NCBI GenBank assembly: GCA_965214285.1
Contig: OZ243946.1
Coordinates: forward strand, 2,852,001-2,916,000
Origin: G963422745 sp965214285
Lineage (GTDB): Bacteria > Actinomycetota > Acidimicrobiia > Acidimicrobiales > Aldehydirespiratoraceae
Length of the DNA: 64,000 nt
Direction of reading: 5' to 3'
Under the pieces are notes generated by a model. The model had not been told where the DNA came from. It saw only the letters and a program-made list of their open reading frames with translations, and searched no databases. A program made the position numbers and the translations under genes. Shown in pieces: positions 1 to 7,955 of this stretch. Position 1 is the first letter of the stretch. Each line of letters opens with the position of its first letter.

Positions 1-313
1 TCACCGCCGCTTCGGCCTCGGCGACCGAGTTGACCATGGGGATGATCACGCCGTGGGCGCCGGCGTCGAGCATCTTGCCGATGACCCCCGGCTCGTTCCA
101 GGGCACCCGCACCAGCGGGCTGGTCCCGGCGAGCTCGATGGCGCGGATCATCTCGACGGCCTGCTGGTAGCCGACGTTGCCGTGCTGGGCGTCGACGCAC
201 ACGTAGTCGAAGCCGGCGTGCGCCATGACCTCAGCCGACAGCGTGGCCGGGATCGACAGCCAGCCGCCGACTGCCCGCCCGCCGTCCCGGAGATGGCGCC
301 GAAGGGACTTCAT
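1..313 (-). CDS. HpcH/HpaI aldolase family protein, 3' end cut by window edge
   Basis: The visible 104 residues begin MKSLRRHLRDGGRAVGGWLS and contain the family signatures FDYVCVDAQHG (the catalytic-base and metal region of HpaI-type class II aldolases) and VRVPWNEPG, then the metal/substrate segment DAGAHGVIIPMVNS. Members cleave or form 4-hydroxy-2-oxo acids (4-hydroxy-2-oxoheptanedioate type) with a divalent metal and pyruvate as the shared product. The gene reads leftward from an ATG at 311-313 and leaves the window before its stop, so more than half of the usual length of about 250 residues is missing. It is divergent from the PLP decarboxylase gene; the 117 bp between them must hold both promoters. 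Family assignment is firm; the substrate is unknown. Confidence 0.85.
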   Translation of the reverse strand, partial: MKSLRRHLRDGGRAVGGWLSIPATLSAEVMAHAGFDYVCVDAQHGNVGYQQAVEMIRAIELAGTSPLVRVPWNEPGVIGKMLDAGAHGVIIPMVNSVAEAEAAV

Positions 314-430
314 GGCAAAGTGGTCTAGCAGCGTTGCGCTGCGGTGCCACAGTCCAGCCCGACCCTGCCGCCGCCCGCCCTGCCGTCCGCCCTGTCGCCA
401 GACCAGCACCCGAGAACCAGCCCGCCGAAG

Positions 431-1828
431 ATGACCGAGCCGTTCTTTCCCGTCGACCCAGAGCTCGCCGAGCAGGTGATCCGCTGGTCGCGCCGGTACC
501 TGGCCGGCGGCGAGGATCCCGTGGCCCGCGCCAGGCCCGCCAGCGAGCTCGAAGCCGACCTGAGCGGCTCGATCACCCCGGACGGGATCGGCGGCGACGA
601 GGCGCTGCGGCGCTGGAGCGAGGTGATCGTGCCGGCGACGCGTTCGATGCGCCATCCGATGAACCTGTCCTACATACCCAGCTCGGCGGCGCCAACGGCG
701 CTGCTGTTCGACATGGCGGTGAGCGCGGCCAACCTGATGGGCGCCATCTGGGAGTGCGGGGCCGGGGCGATCGCTGCCGAGAACCAAGCGCTGCGCTGGC
801 TGGCCGACCTGGCAGGATTCGGATCAGGCGCCGGGGGCACGTTCGTCTCCGGCGGCACGCTGGGCAACCTGAGCGCCCTGGTCACCGCCCGCCACGCCCA
901 TCAGGCCCGGCGCGGCCCGCCCGCAGAGCAGGCCGACGAGACCGGGCGAGGCGAGCGACCAGCGCGGCCGATGGTGCTGGCGGCCGCGGCGGCGCACTCG
1001 TCGATCTCCACGGCTGCCAACGTGATGGACGTCGACCTGATGCGCCTCGACGGCGACGACCACGGGCGCCTCCGCGGCGCCGACCTCGAAGCGGCCGCGG
1101 CGGTGCTCGGGCCGGCCGCTGAGCGGGTCTTCGCGGTGGTGGCCAGCGTCGGCACCACCAACGCCGGCGTGGTCGACGACCTGGCGTCGCTGGCCGAGGT
1201 CTGCGAGCGCCGCGGCTGGTGGCTGCACGTCGACGGCGCCTACGGGCTGGCCGCCATGGCGTCAACGTCGGTGCGGACCCGCCTGGCGGGCCTGGAGCGA
1301 GCCGACAGCTTCATCGTCGACCCCCACAAGTGGCTGTTCGCGCCCTACGACTCCTGCGCCCTGGTCTACCGCGACCCGGAGCTGTCCGCGGCGGCCCACA
1401 CCCAGCACGCGGGCTACCTGGAGATGATCGACCACGAGAAGTGGAACCCGTCGTATCACGCCGTGCAGCTCTCCCGGCGCGCCCGCGGGCTGCCGCTGTG
1501 GTTCTGCCTGGCCGTACACGGCACCGACCGCTTCGCAGAGGCCGTCGAGCGCTCGCTGGCCACCGCCGGCGAGGTCGCTGTGGGCATCCGCGAGCGCCGT
1601 CACCTGGAGCTGGTGATGGCGCCGGACCTCACCATCGTGCTGTTCCGCAGGCCCGGCTGGAGCGAGGACCGCATGGCCGCCTGGGCCGACGAGCACGCCC
1701 GGCTCGGCAGCGCCCTGATCCTGCCCACCCGCTTGCGCGACGAGCTGATGTTCCGGATGTGCTTCGTCAACCCCGACACGCAGGCCGCCGAGGTGCTGGC
1801 GGTGCTCGACACCATGGCCGCCGACTGA
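431..1828 (+). CDS. Pyridoxal-phosphate-dependent group II decarboxylase
   Basis: The protein has 465 residues if translation starts at the ATG at 431. An in-frame GTG at 344 would add 29 proline-rich residues without any family similarity, so I prefer 431. Signatures of the aromatic-amino-acid/glutamate/diaminobutyrate decarboxylase family are visible: SGGTLGNLSAL (phosphate-binding loop), AAAAHSSIS with the His that stacks on PLP, HVDGAYG with the Asp that binds the pyridine nitrogen, and DPHKWLF with the Schiff-base lysine. These residues are all present, so the enzyme should be active. It would be cytosolic and decarboxylate an amino acid to an amine, or act as a related aminotransferase-like lyase; the substrate cannot be read from the sequence. 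It is followed 113 bp later by the haloalkane dehalogenase on the same strand. Confidence 0.9.
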   Translation: MTEPFFPVDPELAEQVIRWSRRYLAGGEDPVARARPASELEADLSGSITPDGIGGDEALRRWSEVIVPATRSMRHPMNLSYIPSSAAPTALLFDMAVSAANLMGAIWECGAGAIAAENQALRWLADLAGFGSGAGGTFVSGGTLGNLSALVTARHAHQARRGPPAEQADETGRGERPARPMVLAAAAAHSSISTAANVMDVDLMRLDGDDHGRLRGADLEAAAAVLGPAAERVFAVVASVGTTNAGVVDDLASLAEVCERRGWWLHVDGAYGLAAMASTSVRTRLAGLERADSFIVDPHKWLFAPYDSCALVYRDPELSAAAHTQHAGYLEMIDHEKWNPSYHAVQLSRRARGLPLWFCLAVHGTDRFAEAVERSLATAGEVAVGIRERRHLELVMAPDLTIVLFRRPGWSEDRMAAWADEHARLGSALILPTRLRDELMFRMCFVNPDTQAAEVLAVLDTMAAD

Positions 1829-1941
1829 ACGGCGAGCGGGCTGTCGATCAGCAGCCGCCCGTCCGACGCGAAGCAGCCGATCAACCGGCCGAGCAGCCGC
1901 GGATTTTGGCGGACCGCCGCTGCGCCGGCACGATGGCGGCC

Positions 1942-2832
1942 ATGAGCGACACCACGATCGACCCCACCCCGCTGCCCAAGAGCTACACAGAAGTCCACGG
2001 CAAGCAGATGGCCTACCACGAGCGAGGCTCGGGCGACGCCATCGTCTTCCTGCACGGCAACCCGACCTCGTCTTATCTGTGGCGCAACATCGTGGGCCAC
2101 GTGGAGCACCTGGGCCGCTGCATCGTGCCGGACCTGATCGGCCAGGGCGACTCCGACAAGCTCGACGACACCGGGCCGGACTCCTACACCTTCGTGCAGC
2201 ACCGCCACTACCTCGACGGGCTGCTCGAGGCGCTCGACATCGGCGACCGGGTGACCTTCGTGATCCACGACTGGGGCTCGGCGCTGGGCTTCGACTGGGC
2301 CAACCGCCACCGCGACCGCACCGCCGGGCTCTGCTACATGGAGGCGATCGTGCGCCCCGTGACCTGGGACGAGTGGCCCGAGGCGGCCGCGGGCATCTTC
2401 CAGGGCTTCCGCTCCCCCGCCGGCGAGGAGATGGTGATCGACAAGAACCTGTTCGTGGAGGCGGTGCTGCCGGCCTCGATCCTGCGCGACCTGACCCCCG
2501 AGGAGCACGACGAGTACCGGCGGCCCTTTACCGAGCCGCGCCACCGCCGGCCGACGCTCACCTGGCCCCGCCAGATCCCCATCTCCGGCGAGCCGGCCGA
2601 TGTGGTGGAGATCGTGGAGTCCTACGCCTCCTGGCTCAGCGGCTCAGACGTGCCGAAGCTGCTGGTGAACGCCGAGCCGGGCGCGATCCTCAACGGCGCC
2701 CAGCTCGAGTTCTGCAGGGCCTGGCCCAACCAGACCGAGGTGACCGTGGCCGGCAACCACTTCGTCCAGGAGGACTCGCCGCACGAGATCGGCGAGGCCC
2801 TCGCCGACTGGATCGCCTCCCGAGACGCCTGA
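1942..2832 (+). CDS. Haloalkane dehalogenase (HLD-II type alpha/beta hydrolase)
   Basis: This 296-residue alpha/beta hydrolase carries the complete haloalkane dehalogenase apparatus. The nucleophile Asp lies in VIHDWGSALGF, the HLD-II catalytic acid Glu lies in CYMEAIVRP, the halide-stabilising Asn and Trp lie in HGNPTSSYLW and HDWG, and the catalytic His lies in GNHFVQEDSP. The nucleophile elbow and following segment closely resemble DhaA/LinB. Such enzymes hydrolyse a carbon-halogen bond to an alcohol, halide and proton without a cofactor; the protein would be cytosolic. An ATG at 1933 would add three residues (MAA); I chose 1942. The stop codon lies within CGAGACGCCTGAGGC, a 15-bp sequence repeated about 38 bp further on. 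The natural substrate is unknown. Confidence 0.93.
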   Translation: MSDTTIDPTPLPKSYTEVHGKQMAYHERGSGDAIVFLHGNPTSSYLWRNIVGHVEHLGRCIVPDLIGQGDSDKLDDTGPDSYTFVQHRHYLDGLLEALDIGDRVTFVIHDWGSALGFDWANRHRDRTAGLCYMEAIVRPVTWDEWPEAAAGIFQGFRSPAGEEMVIDKNLFVEAVLPASILRDLTPEEHDEYRRPFTEPRHRRPTLTWPRQIPISGEPADVVEIVESYASWLSGSDVPKLLVNAEPGAILNGAQLEFCRAWPNQTEVTVAGNHFVQEDSPHEIGEALADWIASRDA

Positions 2833-2930
2833 GGCGCTGCCGCCCGCGAGGCTCGCCCCGAGACGCCTGAGGCCCTGAGGCTCCAAGGCCCTAAAGGCTC
2901 CGAGGGCTCCGAGGCTCGGCCGGGCGGCGG

Positions 2931-4406
2931 CTACAGCATCGCCGCGGGCGCCCAGGTGGCGTGCGTGCCCGAGGGGATCCGCTCGGGCAGCCGCACCCTG
3001 GCGATCGGCCCGGCCGTGTGGTCGGCGGCGTCGAAGACCTCGCAATGCGACACGTCGTTGGTGATGTCCGACGAGAAGCTGAGCAGGTAGGCGTCGTCCT
3101 CGGCGGTCGAGCCCGCCCGAGGCGCCACCACCGTCTCGCTCAAGAACACCCCCTCGGGTGCCTCCCAGAGCTCCTCGGCGCCGCTTTGCAGGTCGTGGCG
3201 GATGACCCCGTCGAAGGCGAACAGCCCCCGCACGCAGCGAGCCGCGTAGCAGTAGCGGTAGGCCCGCCCCCAGTGCCGGCCGTTGATCATCGGGAACTCG
3301 CTGCAGCGGTCGCTGAGCGGCTCCTCGGTGGTCTGCCCGGTGCGCAGGTCGAAGCGCCAGCGGTGCAGACGCGCCTCCAGCACGTTCATGTCGAGCGTCT
3401 CGAAGCCCTTGTGGCGCGGGTCGCGCTCCCGTGGCACTCCCGAGGCGGTCGGGTTGTGCTGGAAGTAGCCGTCGAGCACCACCTCGTCGCCGTCCTCGAA
3501 GGCGTTGACCCAGTGCAGCACGAACGTCGGCTCGGCCTCGAACCAGCGGATGTCGTCGCTGCTCCCGTGGCGGGGCACCAGCGCGAAGCGGCTCGGCAGA
3601 TCGCGCCGGAACACGTTGGAGTAGTAGCCGTGCGCCAGCGCCTCGGGGTCCCAGAACAGCGGCAGGTCATTGAGGATCGACCAGTTCTCGGTGAACATCA
3701 TGTCGTGCGGCAGGCGCGGGCCGGGCAGCTCCACGTCGATGTAGGTCACCAGCTCGCCTGAGGGGCTGAGCACCCCGTAGTGCATGTAGGGTGCCTCGGT
3801 GCCGTAGTTGAAGAACATCATCTCGCCGGTGTGCTCGTCCACCCGCGGGTGAGCCGAGACGCCCTCGGACGGGAAGCGCCCGCCCCAGTCGCTGGTGCCG
3901 AGCGTCTCGAGGGTGCGCGGGTCGAGCCGGTAGAGCTCGCCGCACTGATAGAAGCTCGCCAGCGCCTCGCCGCGGTGAACGATCACGTCCGTCGATGCGC
4001 TGTCCTTCATGCGGGTGCGGGCGCCCCAGCCGCCGGGGGCAACGGCGACCGATGGATGCTCGGCGATGCCCGCCCAGAGGCTGCGCCCGGCCTGTTGCTC
4101 GGCGGCGAACGCGGCGGTGCGCACGAAGCGGTTGCGGTAGCGGGCCTCGCCGTCGGCGAAGCAGATCGAGTGCAGCATGCCGTCGCCGTCGAAAGGGTGA
4201 TAACGCTCGATGGGTTCGAACAGCGGGTTCTCGGTGTTGCGGATGTAGGCGCCGGCGAGGTCGTCGGGGATCTCGCCTGTCACCTCCAGGTCCCAGGCGT
4301 CGTACTCGATGCGCTGGGGGCGCCACACGCCGCTGCGGTACGGGTGGTCGTCGCCGGGCGCCAGGCCGGAGCGGACGCCGTCGTGCATCTGCACCTGCAT
4401 GCCCAT
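2931..4406 (-). CDS. Carotenoid oxygenase (RPE65/CCD family)
   Basis: The 491-residue product matches the carotenoid cleavage dioxygenase family over its full length. The early segment GAYIRNTENPLFEP and HPFDGDGMLHSICF is diagnostic. Four candidate Fe(II)-binding histidines occur in the expected order: SAHPRVDEHTG, LPHDMMFTEN, LHWVNAFEDGDEV and the C-terminal GTHATWAP. The family uses Fe(II) and O2 to cut a double bond in carotenoids, apocarotenoids or stilbenoid/lignin-derived compounds. No signal peptide is seen. The ATG at 4404-4406 is preferred over an upstream in-frame start because the added 23 residues are Arg-rich and unlike the family. The gene is divergent from the thiolase gene across 98 bp and convergent with the dehalogenase. 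Confidence 0.93.
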   Translation of the reverse strand: MGMQVQMHDGVRSGLAPGDDHPYRSGVWRPQRIEYDAWDLEVTGEIPDDLAGAYIRNTENPLFEPIERYHPFDGDGMLHSICFADGEARYRNRFVRTAAFAAEQQAGRSLWAGIAEHPSVAVAPGGWGARTRMKDSASTDVIVHRGEALASFYQCGELYRLDPRTLETLGTSDWGGRFPSEGVSAHPRVDEHTGEMMFFNYGTEAPYMHYGVLSPSGELVTYIDVELPGPRLPHDMMFTENWSILNDLPLFWDPEALAHGYYSNVFRRDLPSRFALVPRHGSSDDIRWFEAEPTFVLHWVNAFEDGDEVVLDGYFQHNPTASGVPRERDPRHKGFETLDMNVLEARLHRWRFDLRTGQTTEEPLSDRCSEFPMINGRHWGRAYRYCYAARCVRGLFAFDGVIRHDLQSGAEELWEAPEGVFLSETVVAPRAGSTAEDDAYLLSFSSDITNDVSHCEVFDAADHTAGPIARVRLPERIPSGTHATWAPAAML

Positions 4407-4504
4407 ACTCTGACGCCTCGAACGTTCACGGACAACAAGGCCCGCCGGCCAGGCCCGCAGGCCGCCGCTGCGCAAGAGGGCTGAGAGGGAGGCTCCGCAC
4501 AGCC

Positions 4505-5788
4505 ATGACCAGCGCCGCCAACGGCCCGACAGGCATCCTGGGCGGGTTCCAGACCGACTTCGCCCGCAACATCGCCAAGGAGGGCCGCGACGTGTCGGGG
4601 CTCTTCGCAGAGGTGATCGAAGGAACGCTCGCCGACGCCGGCATCGGCGCCGAGCGGATCGAGAGCATCCACGTGGGCAACGCCTTCGGCCAGCTCTACA
4701 ACGGCCAGGGCCATCTCGGCGCCATGCCCGCCACGGTGGTGCCCGAGCTGTGGGGCGTGCCCGCGGTGCGCCACGAGGCCGCCTGCGCCTCGGCGTCGAT
4801 GGCGGTGCTGGCGGCCATGGCCGAGATCGAGGCCGGCCGCTACGACTGCGTGCTGGTCATCGGCGCCGAGCAGGAGAAGAACCTGCCCAGCGCGCAGGGC
4901 GCTGCCGTGCAGGCCGCGGCGGCCTGGGTCGGCCGCGAGACCGAGGGCATCGACTACTTCTGGCCCTACGCATTCGACCGGCTCGCCGATGAGTACGACA
5001 AGCGCTTCGGGATCGACGACGAGCACCTGCGGGCCATCGGCGAGCTGAACCTGCGCAACGCCAAGGACAACCCCAACGCCCAGACCCGCGGCTGGAATCT
5101 CAGCTCGGACTCGTTCGCCGCGGACGACCACGCCAACCCGGTGGTGTGCGGCCGGCTGCGCCGCAACGACGTGACCCAGCTCACCGACGGCGCCGCGGGC
5201 GTGGTGCTGGTGTCGCCGCGCCTGGCCGCCGAGCTGGCCGGCCCGGGCAGCGACGCCAGCGCTGCGAACGGCGCAAGCTCTTCGGGCGGGCCGAGGCTGC
5301 GTGCGGTCATCTCCGGCTGGGGGCACCGCACGGTCGGGCTCGACATCGACTCCAAGCTCGAGCGCTCGGCGGAGGACCCCTACGTGATGCCGCATGTGCG
5401 CCAGGCGATCCTCGACGCCTTCGCACGGGCCGGCGTCTCAGGCGTCGACGACCTCGACCTGATCGAGACTCACGACTGCATGACGCCGTCTGAGTACATG
5501 GCCATCGACCACTTCGGCATCACCGGCCCCGGCGATAGCTGGCAGGCCGTCGAGGACGGCTCGCTGGAGCGCAGCGGGCGGATCCCGGTGAACCCCAGCG
5601 GCGGGCTGATCGGCGGCGGCCACCCGGTCGGCGCAACCGGGGCGCGCATGCTGGTCGACGCCATGAAGCAGGTGAGCGGCTCGGCAGGCGAGTACCAGAT
5701 CGACGGCGCGGGCCGTGCGGCCACGCTCAACATCGGCGGCAGCACCGCCACCACGGCCTGTTTCGTGGTGGAGGCCGCGCCGCGTTAG
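4505..5788 (+). CDS. Thiolase-family protein (SCP-x-like acetyl-CoA acyltransferase)
   Basis: The 427-residue protein shows the thiolase fold. The acyl-accepting Cys lies in HEAACASASMAVL, and the C-terminal loop SGGLIGGGHPVGATG supplies a catalytic His. IETHDCMTPSEYMA lies where classical thiolases have a HEAF-type motif, so it belongs to the SCP-x/unorthodox thiolase branch rather than to standard acetyl-CoA acetyltransferases. It probably removes or adds an acyl unit at the CoA level in lipid or sterol side-chain breakdown; whether it is degradative or biosynthetic cannot be read. The ATG at 4505 follows a purine-rich GAGGGAGG stretch some 15 nt upstream. It is convergent with the EamA transporter gene. 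Confidence 0.88.
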   Translation: MTSAANGPTGILGGFQTDFARNIAKEGRDVSGLFAEVIEGTLADAGIGAERIESIHVGNAFGQLYNGQGHLGAMPATVVPELWGVPAVRHEAACASASMAVLAAMAEIEAGRYDCVLVIGAEQEKNLPSAQGAAVQAAAAWVGRETEGIDYFWPYAFDRLADEYDKRFGIDDEHLRAIGELNLRNAKDNPNAQTRGWNLSSDSFAADDHANPVVCGRLRRNDVTQLTDGAAGVVLVSPRLAAELAGPGSDASAANGASSSGGPRLRAVISGWGHRTVGLDIDSKLERSAEDPYVMPHVRQAILDAFARAGVSGVDDLDLIETHDCMTPSEYMAIDHFGITGPGDSWQAVEDGSLERSGRIPVNPSGGLIGGGHPVGATGARMLVDAMKQVSGSAGEYQIDGAGRAATLNIGGSTATTACFVVEAAPR

Positions 5789-5835
5789 CCCGGCCCGGCG
5801 CAAGCCCGCGGCGAAGCAGCAGGCCCCGGCCGTGC

Positions 5836-6690
5836 TCAGCCGGCGGCGAAGGCGACCACCGCCAGGGCTGCGAGGCCCCCGCCGACGATCTGCATGCGCT
5901 GCATCTTCTCGTTGAGCAGCACCACTGCGAGCACGATGGCCACGCCGGGCGCGAAGCCGAGCAGCGCCGAGACGACGGCCACGTTGCCGATCTGGTAGGC
6001 GGTGGTGAACAGGACCACCGCGGCGATCTCGACGACGCCGAGAACGGCCCCCTCGCCGACCAGGCGCCGCTCGAAGGGCGCCGGGGGGCGCACCAGGCGC
6101 ACGAACCACGGCGTTATCGCCGCCGCGGCGAGCCCCAGCACGAAGGCGGGCATTGCGCCTGCGCCCTCGTCGACCTGTCCCAAACATATCGACGAGCAGC
6201 CCAGCAAGCAGCCGACCAGCACGGCCAGTGCGAACACCTCGTTGGAGCGCAGCGTCGCCCACGAGGGCGTGCGGCCCTCGCTGACGATCAGCACCACCGC
6301 CGGCAGCGCCGCCACGAGCCCGACGGCTTCCAGGGCGCCCGGCGACTGGCCGACCAGCGGCGCTGCGACCGCCGGCACCACGATCCCGACCACGCCCATG
6401 ACCGGCGCGAAGACCGTCATCGGGCCGCGCTCCATGCCCAGGTACAGCAGCGGCCGGGCCATGGCGGCGAACACCCCGCCGGCGGCGGACCAGCCGAGGT
6501 CGTCGAGCCCGAACTCCTCCGCACCGAAGGCCAGCACCCACAGGCCGGCCAGCACCGCGCCGACGCCGGCCGATACCACCGCCATCGACATGACCGAGCC
6601 GGGGTGCTCGTTGCGGCGCCCGAAGATCCCCGCCAGGAAGTCGTCGATGCCCAGCAGCGCAGCGGCCAGCGAGGCGTAGACGATCGGCAC
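5836..6690 (-). CDS. EamA/DMT-family transporter
   Basis: This 284-residue, very hydrophobic protein has about ten predicted membrane helices in two homologous halves, the layout of EamA drug/metabolite transporters. The first half begins IVYASLAAALLGIDDFLAGIFG and the second ends with AVVLLNEKMQRMQIVGGGLA, where the Asn-Glu-Lys near the last helices is typical of the family (usually a G-E-x-L context). It would sit in the cytoplasmic membrane and export a small metabolite. The start is a GTG at 6688-6690. It is divergent from an MFS transporter gene 89 bp away. No substrate can be named. Confidence 0.85.
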   Translation of the reverse strand: MPIVYASLAAALLGIDDFLAGIFGRRNEHPGSVMSMAVVSAGVGAVLAGLWVLAFGAEEFGLDDLGWSAAGGVFAAMARPLLYLGMERGPMTVFAPVMGVVGIVVPAVAAPLVGQSPGALEAVGLVAALPAVVLIVSEGRTPSWATLRSNEVFALAVLVGCLLGCSSICLGQVDEGAGAMPAFVLGLAAAAITPWFVRLVRPPAPFERRLVGEGAVLGVVEIAAVVLFTTAYQIGNVAVVSALLGFAPGVAIVLAVVLLNEKMQRMQIVGGGLAALAVVAFAAG

Positions 6691-6779
6691 CGGGCCAGGC
6701 TAGGCGTGAGGCTCTTTATGCCCGCAGAGCAGCGGACGCTGATGCGGCGGCGGGCCCGCCGAGGTGCGAACATCTCCCG

Positions 6780-7955
6780 ATGACGGCGCCCGGTCGAACC
6801 TCCCGCAAAGACCTGCTGCCGTTCCAGCTGGTGATGGCCGCCGTGGGCGCCTCGCTGGGCGGCATCGTGGCGGTGCTCGGCGACCTGCGCGACGCCCTGG
6901 GCTTCAGCGACACCCAGATCGGGCTGGTGGTCACCGCAGGCTTCGCGGCGGCCTTCGTGTGCCAGGTCGCCCTGGCCCGCTTCGCGGACCGAGGCCACGG
7001 GCGCCTGATGGCCAGCAGCGGCGTCGCCGTGGCGGCGATCGCCATGGGCGTGATGGCCTTCGCGGAGGACGTGGGCATGTGGATCGCGGCCCGAGCAGCG
7101 CTGGGCTTCGGCGCGGGCCTGGCGATGCCGGTGCTGCGCCGGGCGGCTGCGGTGATCGACCCCGAGCGGGTCGGCGAGAACTTCGGGCGCATGCTGATCG
7201 GCGAGATGGGCGGCTACCTGATCGGGCCGATCGTGGCCGCCGCCTTCGTGGAGACCCTGGGGCTGCGCTCGCCGTTCGCGGCGTTCGCACTGGGCATGGC
7301 GGCGTTCCTGCCGTTCGTGCTGAGGCTGCCGCCGGACCCCGGGGCGATCGACACCCGCAACCGGGCGGCGTTCGGCCTGCTGCGGGTGCGCCGCCTGCAG
7401 GGCGCGTTGCTGGTGGTCTTCGGCTACTTCGCCCTGATCGGCGCCTGGGAGGCGGTGATGCCGATCATGTTCAAGGACCGCGGCGGCGGCTCGCTGGTGG
7501 TGGGCATCACCTGGACCCTGCTGGCGGTTCCGGTGCTGGTGCTGTCGCCCATGGCGGGACGGCTCGCCGATCGGGTCGGGCCGCCCAAGGTGGCCGTGGT
7601 CGGCATAGGCGTCACCGCCCTGGGCTGCACGGTGTTCGGCGTCCTGCCCGGCCTGGTCTGGCCGGTCGTGCTGATGCTGATCCTCGGCGTGGCCGACACC
7701 TTCGGGCTGAACGGCACGCGGGTCGCCGTGTCCCGTGCGGTGCCCGAGGACCGCCAGGCCGCGGCGCTGGGGCTGATGGGGGCGGTCGAGGTGCTCAGCG
7801 CGGGCAGCAGCGCCCTGCCGTCGGCGGTGCTCTACGACAACCTCGGCGCCGGGATCACCTGGGCGCTCACGGGCGTGTTCGCGCTGGCCGTGGTGATGCT
7901 CGGCGCGGCCCGCTTCCGGGGCACCGAGCCGGCGCTCAGCGAGCCGGCTGCCTGA
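6780..7955 (+). CDS. MFS transporter
   Basis: The 391-residue protein has about 12 hydrophobic helices and begins MTAPGRTSRKDLLPFQLVMA. The loop between helices 2 and 3 reads ARFADRGHGRLM, a good match to the MFS motif A (G-x-x-x-D-R-x-G-R-R type). A second copy of this motif, AGRLADRVGPPKV, starts the second half. It is a cytoplasmic-membrane secondary transporter, most likely an exporter driven by proton flux. Its TGA overlaps end to end with the TCA (reverse stop) of the convergent SulP gene: the stop codons abut in a single TGATCA palindrome, leaving no intergenic space. The substrate is unknown. Confidence 0.88.
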   Translation: MTAPGRTSRKDLLPFQLVMAAVGASLGGIVAVLGDLRDALGFSDTQIGLVVTAGFAAAFVCQVALARFADRGHGRLMASSGVAVAAIAMGVMAFAEDVGMWIAARAALGFGAGLAMPVLRRAAAVIDPERVGENFGRMLIGEMGGYLIGPIVAAAFVETLGLRSPFAAFALGMAAFLPFVLRLPPDPGAIDTRNRAAFGLLRVRRLQGALLVVFGYFALIGAWEAVMPIMFKDRGGGSLVVGITWTLLAVPVLVLSPMAGRLADRVGPPKVAVVGIGVTALGCTVFGVLPGLVWPVVLMLILGVADTFGLNGTRVAVSRAVPEDRQAAALGLMGAVEVLSAGSSALPSAVLYDNLGAGITWALTGVFALAVVMLGAARFRGTEPALSEPAA

